NCBI GenBank assembly: GCA_009780135.1 | Contig: WRAP01000005.1 | Coordinates: 1-64,000 of the forward strand | Source of the DNA: Bacillota bacterium | GTDB lineage: Bacteria > Bacillota > Clostridia > Christensenellales > Pumilibacteraceae | Direction of reading: 5' to 3' | DNA length: 64,000 nt | Part shown: piece by piece, positions 10,389-19,676 of the stretch | Layout of the letters: every line of letters starts with the position of its first letter | Position numbering within the stretch: the stretch's first letter is position 1 | The notes under the pieces: model-generated | Seen by the model: only the letters and a program-made list of their open reading frames with translations | The model's database searches: none | What the model was told of the DNA's origin: nothing | Program-made: the position numbers and the translations under genes

Positions 10389-10411
10389 GCGGGTGGCACT
10401 TTGTCACCCGC
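10389..10411 (+). other. Intergenic hairpin between protease and lipoprotein genes
   Basis: A perfect 7-bp stem GCGGGTG / CACCCGC with a 9-nt loop and no U-tract. In a 68-nt gap between two co-oriented genes it may be an mRNA processing or stability element rather than a terminator. Confidence 0.5.
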
Positions 10412-10441
10412 TGCTAGAAAAATTTAAGGAGAAAGTTCACA

Positions 10442-13396
10442 ATGAAAAAATTACCTAAACATAATAAAATATTAGTAATAATAATCATAGCTTTGCTAGC
10501 TACAATAGGGCTTGTAACATTATCTGCTTGTAGTGGTTGTAGTGAAGAGACTTATGAGCCACCTCAAGAGTTTAGCTTAACATTTAACTCTAACGGAGGA
10601 AGTTTAGTTGCTGCTACAACTGTAACAGAGGGCCAGCCATTAACATTATTACCTGTTCCTACTAGAGAAGGTCATAACTTTTTAGGTTGGTTTTCGGATG
10701 CCGAGTTTACTCAACTAGCATACGCACCGTTAAATCTAACGGCTAATACAACCTTGTTTGCTAGATGGGACGGAGTTAATACAATCAGCTTTAACACTAT
10801 GGGCGGAAGTAGCGTAGAGTCAATAAGTGCTTTAACCGGTACTCATTTAACTGCTCCGACTAGTCCGACTAGAGCAGGCTACCGCTTTGGTGGTTGGTAT
10901 GAAGACGAAGCGATTACTCGCTCTAGCGAATTTTATTTTGGTCGTCGTATGCCAGGAGGCGATGTAACTTTATTTGCTAGATGGGATAGGCTTGTTAGAT
11001 TTAGTTTTGTTGGTGCTACCGCTACACTAGAGTTAGAAGACGGCACAGTGTTAGACCCGGCAAGCCATCACTATTTAGTAGCAGGCGATTTTATAAACCG
11101 TCCTCAGCCAGAGCCAAGAACTGGTTATGCGTTTGTTGGTTGGTTTATGCAAGAGGATAGCGAACTTCCTTTAGGTTGGCCTAGCTTTTTGCCGAGTGGC
11201 GGAGTTACTATCTACGCTAGATGGAGAAGTGTTGTACGCACAATCACATTTGCAGGCACAGGTACACTTCCGGTTAACATTACAACTGGTATAAACGAGG
11301 GCGATGTAGTAGATTTATCAAATAGAGTAGCTACAATAACAGCTACTAGTCATCCAACATTATATAGCTATTATTTCTTTAACGGTTGGACAGACCAATA
11401 CGGCAGAGTACATACAAGTAGCGTTACGCTAGGTGCCAGCAGTTTAACACTAACTGCTAACTGGGTAAGAAGTGCATTATACGCTAGAATAGTGTTCTCG
11501 GTTGCCAGCCCTCATGATAGAGAAATGCCTACTAGAGATTATGTAAGATATATTAGAAAATTATCTACATACAACTTATACGAAAATATGTTTGCTCCTT
11601 TAACAGCGGGTCAAACCTTAACTGGGTTAGACTTTGAATTTGTAGGTGTAAACGATTATATATTCCACAGAACGCATCAAGGCAATGTTATAAGAGATTT
11701 GCAAATTATAGCAGATACCTCTATAACTTTAACATTCTTCCATAGTGGCACAGAGGGATTAGCTTTCACTAATGTATCTGGAGAGTTGATGGTAATTGGC
11801 TTTACAAATCCTGCTACTGCTCCTACAACACTTGTAATACCTGCTATCCATAATGGTATGTGGGTGCGTGCGATTGCAGACGAGGCTTTTAGAAACTTAA
11901 ACCTAACTGCTGTTACTTTTCCAGAGGGTATTAGAGTACTAGGCTATTCGGCATTTGAGAGTAATAACATAAACACAACAATAAGAATCCCTTCTACCAT
12001 AGTGTTAATTTCTCATGGAGTGTTTTTTGGAAATGTTGGTTTAACTAGAGCAAGGATTACATTCGCTGGCTTAGATAACCTAACCTTTATGGGTACGGAA
12101 GTTTTTGGTGGAACGGCTTTTGCTACAGAAACTGCTACTCAAGAGTTTGTAACACTTCCTTGCGTAGATGGCTTTTATATCCTTTATATGCAACGCACTC
12201 AACAAGCAAATCCTACTCTTCCAAACAATACTCGTTTTATTGCTAATAATATCTTTTTCGGTAATCAGTATATAAGAAATGTATTCATTCCAGACAGCGT
12301 TAGAGCAATAGGGAACGGTGCATTTGCTAACACACTTGTAGAGGAGGTTAGACTTCCTATAGGTTTAAGAACGATAGCACCACATTTTTTTACTAATGCT
12401 ACAAACTTGCATACTGTTAATATTCCGGCTTCTGTTATATATATCGGTCATAACGCATTTAGAAACACAGCAATTTCCTCTATAGCAATCCCAAATGTTA
12501 GACATATTGGTGCCGAGGCATTTAGAGGCTCTAGTATAAATGAGGTGCAATTCGGCGGTTTAATTTTAGGTAGTCCGCTTTCGTACTTAGGAGAGGGTGC
12601 GTTTAGAGATACTCCGTATCTATTTACAATAGACCTACAAGTTACAAGAATTACTGAGTTGCAACCTTATACATTTAGCAATTCTAGCATTTTAACTATA
12701 GTTAGATTACCAAATACTGTTAGAGAAATCGGAGCTAAAGCGTTTTATAATTCACCACAGCTATACTTAGTGCATACCGGCACTTCAACGGGTAGTGCTT
12801 TAAGACATATCCGTGAATACGCTTTTGCAGGTACTGCTTTGCGTAGCTTAGTAATTCGCACAGGATTTGTTCATGTTCCAGAAAATGCTAACCTTAACAC
12901 ATTTGTAGCAACGCAAGCCGTAAATATTGCTCCAACTGCATTGCCAACAGGCAGAAACATAAGAGTATTTGTTCAGTTTGGCGGTATTGTTATAGCCGGT
13001 GGTGCTCCTAGAAGTCAAACCTATGTAGAATTATATACAGCAATTTTTAACGGTCTTAACTTAGATAGTAATATCACGGTTACTCCAGTTACGCTAGAGG
13101 GTCCAACGGGCTTTTTAACAGGTGACTCGGTTGTCGTAATGGCAGGTGAAAAAGTACATCTTGGCGAAGCGATTAGGATTGCTGTTGTAATAGAGGATAA
13201 TGTTACTGCGTTTGAGGATATGTTCTTTATAATATTAGAGGTAATATTCGACGGCGAGGTTGTAGAGCCTGTGTCTATAAACAGCAATTATTTTATCTTT
13301 ACAGAAGCAGGTACCTATCAAGTTTTATTCGTAGGCGAAAATGAATTCGGTACTCGTATAACGGGTAGCTTACAGTTTACAGTAGTGCTTGGATAA
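10442..13396 (+). CDS. Lipoprotein with InlB B-repeats and LRR_5 repeats
   Basis: A 984-residue lipoprotein. A signal peptide ends in an LSAC lipobox with Cys30 as the lipidation site. The next 330 residues or so hold about four InlB-type (Listeria-Bacteroides) beta repeats, each with a GG...GYxFxGWF...ARW pattern. BspA-type leucine-rich repeats fill about residues 450-830, and a beta-rich C-terminal domain ends the protein. Such proteins usually mediate binding at the cell surface; the ligand cannot be read from the sequence. AAGGAG lies 10 nt before the ATG. It follows the S8 protease by 68 nt without a terminator, so the two probably share a transcript and may work together. Confidence 0.85.
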   Translation: MKKLPKHNKILVIIIIALLATIGLVTLSACSGCSEETYEPPQEFSLTFNSNGGSLVAATTVTEGQPLTLLPVPTREGHNFLGWFSDAEFTQLAYAPLNLTANTTLFARWDGVNTISFNTMGGSSVESISALTGTHLTAPTSPTRAGYRFGGWYEDEAITRSSEFYFGRRMPGGDVTLFARWDRLVRFSFVGATATLELEDGTVLDPASHHYLVAGDFINRPQPEPRTGYAFVGWFMQEDSELPLGWPSFLPSGGVTIYARWRSVVRTITFAGTGTLPVNITTGINEGDVVDLSNRVATITATSHPTLYSYYFFNGWTDQYGRVHTSSVTLGASSLTLTANWVRSALYARIVFSVASPHDREMPTRDYVRYIRKLSTYNLYENMFAPLTAGQTLTGLDFEFVGVNDYIFHRTHQGNVIRDLQIIADTSITLTFFHSGTEGLAFTNVSGELMVIGFTNPATAPTTLVIPAIHNGMWVRAIADEAFRNLNLTAVTFPEGIRVLGYSAFESNNINTTIRIPSTIVLISHGVFFGNVGLTRARITFAGLDNLTFMGTEVFGGTAFATETATQEFVTLPCVDGFYILYMQRTQQANPTLPNNTRFIANNIFFGNQYIRNVFIPDSVRAIGNGAFANTLVEEVRLPIGLRTIAPHFFTNATNLHTVNIPASVIYIGHNAFRNTAISSIAIPNVRHIGAEAFRGSSINEVQFGGLILGSPLSYLGEGAFRDTPYLFTIDLQVTRITELQPYTFSNSSILTIVRLPNTVREIGAKAFYNSPQLYLVHTGTSTGSALRHIREYAFAGTALRSLVIRTGFVHVPENANLNTFVATQAVNIAPTALPTGRNIRVFVQFGGIVIAGGAPRSQTYVELYTAIFNGLNLDSNITVTPVTLEGPTGFLTGDSVVVMAGEKVHLGEAIRIAVVIEDNVTAFEDMFFIILEVIFDGEVVEPVSINSNYFIFTEAGTYQVLFVGENEFGTRITGSLQFTVVLG

Positions 13397-13401
13397 TAAT
13401 T

Positions 13402-13506
13402 AAATTACAAATTACAATGTGCAAATTACAAATTCGGATTTATTTTATCTTTAGAGATATAAAATTAAAGTAAAACAATATTTATATTTGTGCACTGTAA
13501 TTTGTT
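13402..13506. repeat. Inverted pair of 7-nt repeat arrays
   Basis: The left arm has five heptads of the AAATTAC type (13402-13436); the right arm has three complementary heptads (13486-13506). The element fills the gap after the lipoprotein and ends just before the next promoter. Confidence 0.7.
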
Positions 13507-13515
13507 TTATTCCTC

Positions 13516-13544
13516 TTGACAAATCTCCAAATATATAGTATAAT
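13516..13544 (+). promoter_or_regulatory. Promoter of lipoprotein gene at 13589
   Basis: TTGACA 13516-13521 and TATAAT 13539-13544 with a 17-nt spacer. Confidence 0.9.
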
Positions 13545-13588
13545 ACAATAACTTCTTTGCAAAAGGAGAAAAAATCATAAAGAAAAAT

Positions 13589-15436
13589 ATGAAAAAAGCA
13601 ATAAGAAAAATTTCAATAATAACTATAGTGGCAATAATGCTTTTTGGTCTTACGCTATTTACTGCGTGCGGCGATCCTATCCCACCAACAGAACTTCTTA
13701 GACAGCGTGGTTTCACAATAGAAGTTACCTTTAATGCTAACGGTGGTAGTTTTGCAAATGCTCCGTATGAATGGAGTGTATTTTTAAGACCGGGTCAAAG
13801 AGTGCCTAATCCTACAGTAAGAAGAGGTGGTAGCCGAGGAGAGGGAGAAATAAGACCAGCTGTTAGATTAGGGTTTCTTAATAATCCAACTTGGCATAGA
13901 GCAATGGGGTATGAGTTTTATGGATATGATGAGTATTATAACAGGATATATAGGCCCTATAGAGATCCAGAAAATCCTAACCAAATTTGGTTAGAGGAAG
14001 AGCCTTGGAATTTTAACACACCTATTGGCGAAGAACATGTTCCGCTAGATTACGAGTTTACTCTTTATGCTAACTGGACACCTGCCTCTATATTTAGATT
14101 TGTATTTGTAACTACACTACCGGGGCAAGCACCTGGTTTTACAATACCACAGCCAGCTCCGCCAATAACTCCTCTGCCACCATCAGAAGAAGATGATGAT
14201 GACGAAGATGAAGAGATTGTAATAGAGGAGGAGGATGTAGAAATAGGGCAGTTTTTAGATCTTCGTGTTATGCCTGGCACTGGTCGTTTAAGAGATCTTC
14301 ATAACAATTTAAACTCTTTAAGATCTATTTTGCCTGGCGAAAGAATGTTATCACCCATCCAAAATAGAATGCATAGTTTAAGAGGAGTTTATCTTACTTA
14401 CGAAGATGCTCAACAAGGAAATGCCTTAAATGCAAGCGAAATAGCAAGAGATCCGGAACATCCTCGAGCAACAGACGAATACCTATATAATTTAATCCAT
14501 AGAGCATACGACCCAAATTATGAGGGTAATCAAGTGAGTACTCCTGTTGTACCTACAGAAGAAAGCGACAACTCAACAGAGCCGGAGGAGCCGACAGGTC
14601 CTAATTTAGATTTTCGTATTCATTATCTATTTACAACATGGGTAGAGGGGACTATGAATTTTGTTTCAAATCCGTCTGATATGCCGCTTAGTGGTAATGT
14701 GTATCTAGAAAGCGATTTGGATTTCTATGGTTGGAGAAGAGTTACAAATATCGATGGAACTCCTCCTTTCGAAGGTTGGAATAGAACGCAAAACTTCACT
14801 TCAACGATTTTTGGTAATACTTATAATGGTACATTTAGAGGCAATGGGTTTACTGTTAGCAATATTCATTTAGATTATGGTTTTGTAGCAGGTGAGACAT
14901 CTTTTGGGTTATTTAGAAACCTTAGCGGAACAATAAGAGATGTAACCTTTAATAATATTACTATAGAGGTGTTTCCCGATGTTCCATCTAATGCACATGT
15001 TCCTAATAGACCAAATGAGAATATGTTATCAAATTTTCCGCCAAGACATGTAGGCTTTTTAGTGGGTCAAGTTATTTTTGATCAAGCTATTATACATAAT
15101 GTAAGCTTTATTGGCCAGAATTCTCTTATTGTTAATTCTTCAAACTATCCGCACGCTACTTATGGACATATAAACTTTGCTAGAGGAACGATAGATAATA
15201 ATTATATGTTTGGTGTGGTTCCCGGTTCGTGGGCTATGCGTTTGATTAACGATGACAACGATATGCTGGGGGTTATGTCGCAAAGCATAGGTATGCCAAG
15301 TGGTAGAAGGAGATTAGGTTATAACATTCTAAGTAGTATAAGAGGCGATTTAGGAAATTATCAAGAACTAAGAATGATATCTATTAGCGGTCTAGATACT
15401 ATATCAATCACAATGCCGCATTGGTGGTATGATTAG
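13589..15436 (+). CDS. Secreted lipoprotein with B-repeat, acidic linker and GLUG-like region
   Basis: A 615-residue protein with a signal peptide and FTAC lipobox, an InlB-like segment (VTFNANGGSF), an extremely acidic Asp/Glu linker at about residues 200-220, and a C-terminal part with a GTFRGNGFTVSNIHL motif like the GLUG repeats of bacterial adhesins and IgA proteases. The start is uncertain: a good AGGAG box (13564-13568) is 20 nt from the ATG at 13589 but 8 nt from an in-frame ATA at 13577, so a non-AUG start, or a start codon lost by mutation, is possible. Function beyond surface binding is not recognisable. It has its own consensus promoter and a heptad-repeat inverted pair on each side. 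Confidence 0.75.
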   Translation: MKKAIRKISIITIVAIMLFGLTLFTACGDPIPPTELLRQRGFTIEVTFNANGGSFANAPYEWSVFLRPGQRVPNPTVRRGGSRGEGEIRPAVRLGFLNNPTWHRAMGYEFYGYDEYYNRIYRPYRDPENPNQIWLEEEPWNFNTPIGEEHVPLDYEFTLYANWTPASIFRFVFVTTLPGQAPGFTIPQPAPPITPLPPSEEDDDDEDEEIVIEEEDVEIGQFLDLRVMPGTGRLRDLHNNLNSLRSILPGERMLSPIQNRMHSLRGVYLTYEDAQQGNALNASEIARDPEHPRATDEYLYNLIHRAYDPNYEGNQVSTPVVPTEESDNSTEPEEPTGPNLDFRIHYLFTTWVEGTMNFVSNPSDMPLSGNVYLESDLDFYGWRRVTNIDGTPPFEGWNRTQNFTSTIFGNTYNGTFRGNGFTVSNIHLDYGFVAGETSFGLFRNLSGTIRDVTFNNITIEVFPDVPSNAHVPNRPNENMLSNFPPRHVGFLVGQVIFDQAIIHNVSFIGQNSLIVNSSNYPHATYGHINFARGTIDNNYMFGVVPGSWAMRLINDDNDMLGVMSQSIGMPSGRRRLGYNILSSIRGDLGNYQELRMISISGLDTISITMPHWWYD

Positions 15437-15450
15437 CGGATTACTTAACT

Positions 15451-15535
15451 AACTACAAGCTACAATTTACAAACTCTAAATCTCAAATTTATTTATAAAA
15501 AAATAATAGTTTGTAGTTTGTAGCTTGTTAATTGT
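15451..15535. repeat. Inverted pair of 7-nt repeat arrays (AACTACA type)
   Basis: Left heptads AACTACA, AGCTACA, ATTTACA and two decayed units lie at 15451-15485. Right heptads AGTTTGT, AGTTTGT, AGCTTGT and TAATTGT lie at 15508-15535. The arms are complementary over about 25 nt. Confidence 0.75.
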
Positions 15536-15578
15536 GCCTACAATATAGTTTTTACTGCGAAATTTGTAAAAATAATAC

Positions 15579-15607
15579 TTGACATGTATGCAGTTGTGTG
15601 GTATAAT
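15579..15607 (+). promoter_or_regulatory. Promoter of oligopeptide-binding protein gene
   Basis: TTGACA 15579-15584 and TATAAT 15602-15607 with a 17-nt spacer. Confidence 0.92.
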
Positions 15608-15616
15608 ACTACTTAC

Positions 15617-15683
15617 CGTCGCACGAGGAGGTGCGTCGATAAAAGTGCGTGCTAGCATTATTTTGGGCTACACGCCTTTTTTA
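15617..15683 (+). promoter_or_regulatory. Attenuator-like leader of the binding-protein gene
   Basis: A first stem pairs CGCAC (15620-15624) with GTGCG (15631-15635). A second stem pairs GCGTGCTAG (15647-15655) with CTACACGC (15668-15675) and is followed by a T-tract, so it is a terminator. A second GTGCG copy at 15645-15649 overlaps the terminator stem and could pair with the first CGCAC instead. The layout allows a terminator/antiterminator choice before the ATG at 15764. Confidence 0.55.
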
Positions 15684-15763
15684 TTATAATTAGGATAATA
15701 TTAAATTGCTATAAATCAGCAAAAAACAATCGAGCAATAGGCTCTAATTGGAGGAAACAAAAA

Positions 15764-18481
15764 ATGAAAACAAAAAGAAAATTATCACGCAAAATCATTA
15801 CGGTGATTTTAGCCTTAGTGCTGGCAGCAGCGGTAATTCCGACATTAACTGCTTGTCCGAATCCAGGACCGGAGAACGAGAATACACCGCTTATGCTAAG
15901 TGTTTCTCAGCCGGAGGGTGTTTTTAGCCCGTTTTTTGCAGGCACCGGTATGGATAACCAAGTTACAAGCGTAACTCAAGCAAGTATGATTAGTACAGAT
16001 AGGTATGGTCATTTAGCCTTTGGCCCTGATCATACTTCTATTGCTAGAGATTTAAGTATTCGTGTAGTGCCGGACCCGACACGCCCAGGTGAGCAAAGAA
16101 CAATTTATCAATTTGTACTAAAACCCGGTATTTATTTTAGCGACGGCACACCGCTTACTATGGACGATGTATTATTTAATCTTTATATGCTACTAGATCC
16201 TGTTTACATAGGTATGAGTACCCTAAATTCGGTTGATATTTTAGGTCTTAGAGCATATAGACTACAAAATCCATATATCCAAGATGAGGAACAATATCGT
16301 GCTATGATGAGGGCTTTTAACTCGCAAGCACAGGTTAGACTAGAAGAAGCAGCTAGACACCTAAGAAATCCACAAGCATATCCAAGCACACCTCAAATTC
16401 AAGCAGATATTGCTTTAGCTATACCAATCTTCGATCAAGAATTAGATTCAATCTGGTATTCTACTACAGATGCAGAAGTTGTGGAAAGTAGAAGAGAACA
16501 ATATTATGATATACATTATGGTTGGGAATCCTTCTTACTTTCTGTTGGTAATATATTTCAATTTAGAATGATACCCGGTACAAATCAAAGATGGCAAGCA
16601 CCTGGTACAAATTTCTTCGAGATTTCTAACATGAGCACAGTTAGAAGTATGCTGAACAATAATTTTACTAAAGAAAATGTTGTTCGGTTTGCTAGAGAGG
16701 CTCATGTTTCTCAAACACATGGTCCCAATAACCTTTTTGCTAGTTTTATGGAGTGGCGTATTGGCGGTACAGTTCGTACGCATATTGCAGCTGAAATTAT
16801 GACAGAGCATTTTAGAGCGGCAAGAGAAAGAGGAGAGGGCGTATCTAACATATCCGGTATTCAAGCTTTAGACGGAAGAGATTTTGTGGCCTCTAGTGAA
16901 TCTCTAACTGCTGTTGGAGCATCAAGTCAATTTGGAGGCTACGAAATGCTTCAAGTTACTATAAACGATGTAAACCCTATGGCAATTTGGCTTTTAGGTT
17001 TTGCGGTAGCACCTATGCATCACTATTCTCAGCCTGCATTAGTATCAGCTGCTAGAGCCGAAGGGCAAAGACAAAGAGAAGCTTTAGCTAATGGCGAAAC
17101 TTATATGGGTCCCGACGGAGAAGGTCGTAGGCACTTTGGTGTGCAACACGGTGAGTTCTTAGACTTTATGATGACTGTTATGGATCTTAATCGTCTTCCT
17201 ATGGGGGCAGGTCCATATATGATGGCTGATGCTAATGGCAATACGCTACAATCGCCTAATGGTAGAGCACTTATGGAAAGTGGCTTTTTTACAAACAATG
17301 TAATTCATTTTGTGCGTAACCCATATTTCTATCGTTTAAATCCGGAAGGTAATAATGCTAGAATCCGTATGCTTCGTTTCCAAGTAGTAGAACAAGCTAA
17401 TATTTTAAACGCACTTGCCGGTGGCACAATACACTTTGCTGATCCTAGTGCTACAGCCGATAGTCAACGCTTTGTTAACGAAAGAGGGCATCTAGCTAGT
17501 CAGACAGTTCAAACAAATGGTTATGGTTATGTAGGCATAAGTGCTGCTCATATTCCTTATCTTCGTATTAGGCGTGCTATTATGGCGGCTATGAGAGTTG
17601 AGATTGCAAGCGACTTCTTCCCGGGTGGATTATCTGTACCGCTCCATAGAGGAGTTAGTTTAGAGAGTTGGATTTGGCGTGATGAAGCTGACGAATTTTG
17701 GCATGCAGGAAATACTTCCCGTTGGGCACCGGGTGCATCAGGCGATGTAACTGGTACAGCTAGGCAAGCGGCAGTATTAAGACACTTATTAGGTGCTAAT
17801 CACGCAGGTGGAGATTATGATCCAGAAAGATACGGAGTAGGTCCTGCCTTCTCTAATACACAAGGTACTTTAATGAGAAGAGCTAGTGACGGAAGATTTA
17901 TATGGAGTGGTAGTGGTGCATTAGCTTTAGACTTTACCTTTGAGGTAGCGGGTAACAGTCAAGAGCATCCGGCATTCTTGATGTTTTTAAATGCAGCAGA
18001 TTTGCTTAATGGCTTAGGTGCTAATATTACTGTTAGACCTAATCCTAGAGTTTTAGCAGAGCTTATACAAGGTCAAGGCAGACCTGTTTGGGCGGCTGCT
18101 TGGGGCGGCGGTGTAGACCCTTGTATGTTCTCTCTTTGGCATCCGGACTCTACAGCATCAGCTGTAAGAAACTGGGGTATTCATAGTATATTATTCGGTG
18201 GCACAGGAACACCGGAAGAAATAGCGATGGTTAATAGGCAAACACAATATATAGAAGCTAGCCGTCGTACAAAAAATCAAATTCACCGTCGTCACTATAT
18301 TCGTCAAGCTTTAAATTTAGCTGTGGATTTAGCAGTAGAGTTGCCAACCTATAATAGAAGCGATATGTTTGTTTGGAACAATAACTTTATCGATTCTAGC
18401 ACACTCTATACAGGAAATCAGGTTACAGCATTCTGGGGACCAATGGCAAGAATTTGGAATGTTAGCTTTATAGGAAATTAA
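15764..18481 (+). CDS. Oligopeptide ABC transporter substrate-binding lipoprotein (SBP_bac_5)
   Basis: An extracytoplasmic solute receptor of the OppA/DppA family. The signal peptide ends in an LTAC lipobox. The mature part has family features such as YFSDGTPLTMDDVLFNL (usually GTPLTAEDV), a central RNPYFYR motif and a C-terminal lobe with AWGGGVDP. At 905 residues it is far longer than the usual 530-600, with extra segments in the first half. GGAGG lies 9 nt before the ATG. It is followed by two permease genes, and the three form the membrane and receptor part of one importer; no ATPase is adjacent. The leader has an attenuator-like structure, so expression may respond to a metabolite. Confidence 0.9.
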   Translation: MKTKRKLSRKIITVILALVLAAAVIPTLTACPNPGPENENTPLMLSVSQPEGVFSPFFAGTGMDNQVTSVTQASMISTDRYGHLAFGPDHTSIARDLSIRVVPDPTRPGEQRTIYQFVLKPGIYFSDGTPLTMDDVLFNLYMLLDPVYIGMSTLNSVDILGLRAYRLQNPYIQDEEQYRAMMRAFNSQAQVRLEEAARHLRNPQAYPSTPQIQADIALAIPIFDQELDSIWYSTTDAEVVESRREQYYDIHYGWESFLLSVGNIFQFRMIPGTNQRWQAPGTNFFEISNMSTVRSMLNNNFTKENVVRFAREAHVSQTHGPNNLFASFMEWRIGGTVRTHIAAEIMTEHFRAARERGEGVSNISGIQALDGRDFVASSESLTAVGASSQFGGYEMLQVTINDVNPMAIWLLGFAVAPMHHYSQPALVSAARAEGQRQREALANGETYMGPDGEGRRHFGVQHGEFLDFMMTVMDLNRLPMGAGPYMMADANGNTLQSPNGRALMESGFFTNNVIHFVRNPYFYRLNPEGNNARIRMLRFQVVEQANILNALAGGTIHFADPSATADSQRFVNERGHLASQTVQTNGYGYVGISAAHIPYLRIRRAIMAAMRVEIASDFFPGGLSVPLHRGVSLESWIWRDEADEFWHAGNTSRWAPGASGDVTGTARQAAVLRHLLGANHAGGDYDPERYGVGPAFSNTQGTLMRRASDGRFIWSGSGALALDFTFEVAGNSQEHPAFLMFLNAADLLNGLGANITVRPNPRVLAELIQGQGRPVWAAAWGGGVDPCMFSLWHPDSTASAVRNWGIHSILFGGTGTPEEIAMVNRQTQYIEASRRTKNQIHRRHYIRQALNLAVDLAVELPTYNRSDMFVWNNNFIDSSTLYTGNQVTAFWGPMARIWNVSFIGN

Positions 18482-18508
18482 ACAATTTATAAACTTAAAA
18501 ATTTTTAT

Positions 18509-18576
18509 AACTACAATTTGCAAACTACAAAGTATTGAAAAATTAGTCTTTATTTTGTAGATTGCCGATTGTGGTT
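18509..18576. repeat. Inverted pair of 7-nt repeat arrays (AACTACA type)
   Basis: Left heptads AACTACA, ATTTGCA, AACTACA (from 18509); right heptads TTTTGTA, GATTGCC, GATTGTG (from 18553). The 24-nt arms are complementary with few mismatches. The element sits between the binding-protein and permease genes. Confidence 0.75.
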
Positions 18577-18613
18577 AAGTAAACTTATATAACCAACTAT
18601 ATAGACACTACTC

Positions 18614-19600
18614 ATGGCAAAACAGATATTAAAAAGATTAGGAATAGGAGTATTTATTCTCTTTGTATTCTCGCTTATATTGTTTGCGTTAATGCGATTA
18701 CAACCAGATGATTTTGTGCAACAACGCTGGGGTGCACTTGCTATGCAAAACGGCATGGGTGATGAATTTTTAGATGAGATTCGTCGTATGATAGGCTTAT
18801 ATGGTCCATTTTTTCAAGGTTATTTTAGATGGCTTGGCAATATGTTGCGAGGGGATATGGGTTATTCACTTCTTGAAATGGGAAGGCCTGTAACGCAAGT
18901 TATTACCGAACATATGTGGTTATCGTTTATAATGAGTTTAATCGCTCTTATTATTTCAGTTTCTATTGCTATTCCGATGGGTATTTTTGCTGCAACTAAG
19001 CAGTATTCTAAATTTGACTATACTACAACTGCACTTGTTATGATGGGTATATCCCTTCCTGCGTTCTTCTTTGCGGGACTTCTTATATATATATTTGCTG
19101 TTCAGTTAGGGTGGTTTAATCCGGCTTTAGGTTTTGGTGATGCACATATGGCAGGTGTTTCTAACGCTTCTAGATTTTTCATAAGGGCTTGGCACTTAGT
19201 GTTGCCAATAACAGTTATGGTGGTGCTTAGTATAGGCGGTCTTATGCGTTATACTCGTACTAATACGCTAGAAGTTTTAAGAAGCGATTTTATAAGAACC
19301 GCAAGAGCAAAGGGGCTTAGCGAAGGAGCTGTTATTTATAAACATGCTTTCAAAAATACTGCTGTTCCGCTTGCAACAATGATGGCTGGTATATTGCCTG
19401 GATTATTTGTCGGTTCGATGATAATAGAGCAAATATTTGGTTTGCCGGGTGTTGGTCAGCTAGGATTTAGAGCATTGCAGTCAGGTGATATTCCGCTAGT
19501 TATGGGTTATAATATGTTTATTGCAACCCTAGCTGTATTGGGTATACTCTTATCCGATATCATGTATGTAATAGTAGATCCAAGGATTAGAATGAACTAA
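18614..19600 (+). CDS. oppB: Oligopeptide ABC transporter permease (OppB/DppB type)
   Basis: A 328-residue inner-membrane permease with about six helices. An N-terminal helix is followed by LMRLQPDDF (the LxPGD-like region), and the EAA loop appears around EVLRSDFIRTARAKGLSE with the conserved G. Downstream GMIIEQIFGLPGVGQL is characteristic of the OppB family. There is no Shine-Dalgarno box; a TTAAGT/TATATA pair with 17-nt spacing (18575-18603) lies 10 nt from the ATG, so it may have its own promoter with a very short leader. It should pair with the OppC-type product of the next gene and the binding protein upstream. Confidence 0.9.
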   Translation: MAKQILKRLGIGVFILFVFSLILFALMRLQPDDFVQQRWGALAMQNGMGDEFLDEIRRMIGLYGPFFQGYFRWLGNMLRGDMGYSLLEMGRPVTQVITEHMWLSFIMSLIALIISVSIAIPMGIFAATKQYSKFDYTTTALVMMGISLPAFFFAGLLIYIFAVQLGWFNPALGFGDAHMAGVSNASRFFIRAWHLVLPITVMVVLSIGGLMRYTRTNTLEVLRSDFIRTARAKGLSEGAVIYKHAFKNTAVPLATMMAGILPGLFVGSMIIEQIFGLPGVGQLGFRALQSGDIPLVMGYNMFIATLAVLGILLSDIMYVIVDPRIRMN

Positions 19601-19676
19601 TTAAATTCACATCAATTTATAACGCACAATTCAACAAATTAAATTACCCTATTGAGCGTTAAACACTATAAATTTC

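Noticed and set aside
10389-10411. Hairpin as a terminator
   Set aside because: There is no U-tract after the stem and the next gene follows closely without a visible promoter.
15617-15640. ACGA-containing loop as guanidine-II (mini-ykkC) riboswitch
   Set aside because: Only one such hairpin is present and the loop and stem layout do not match the paired ACGR loops.
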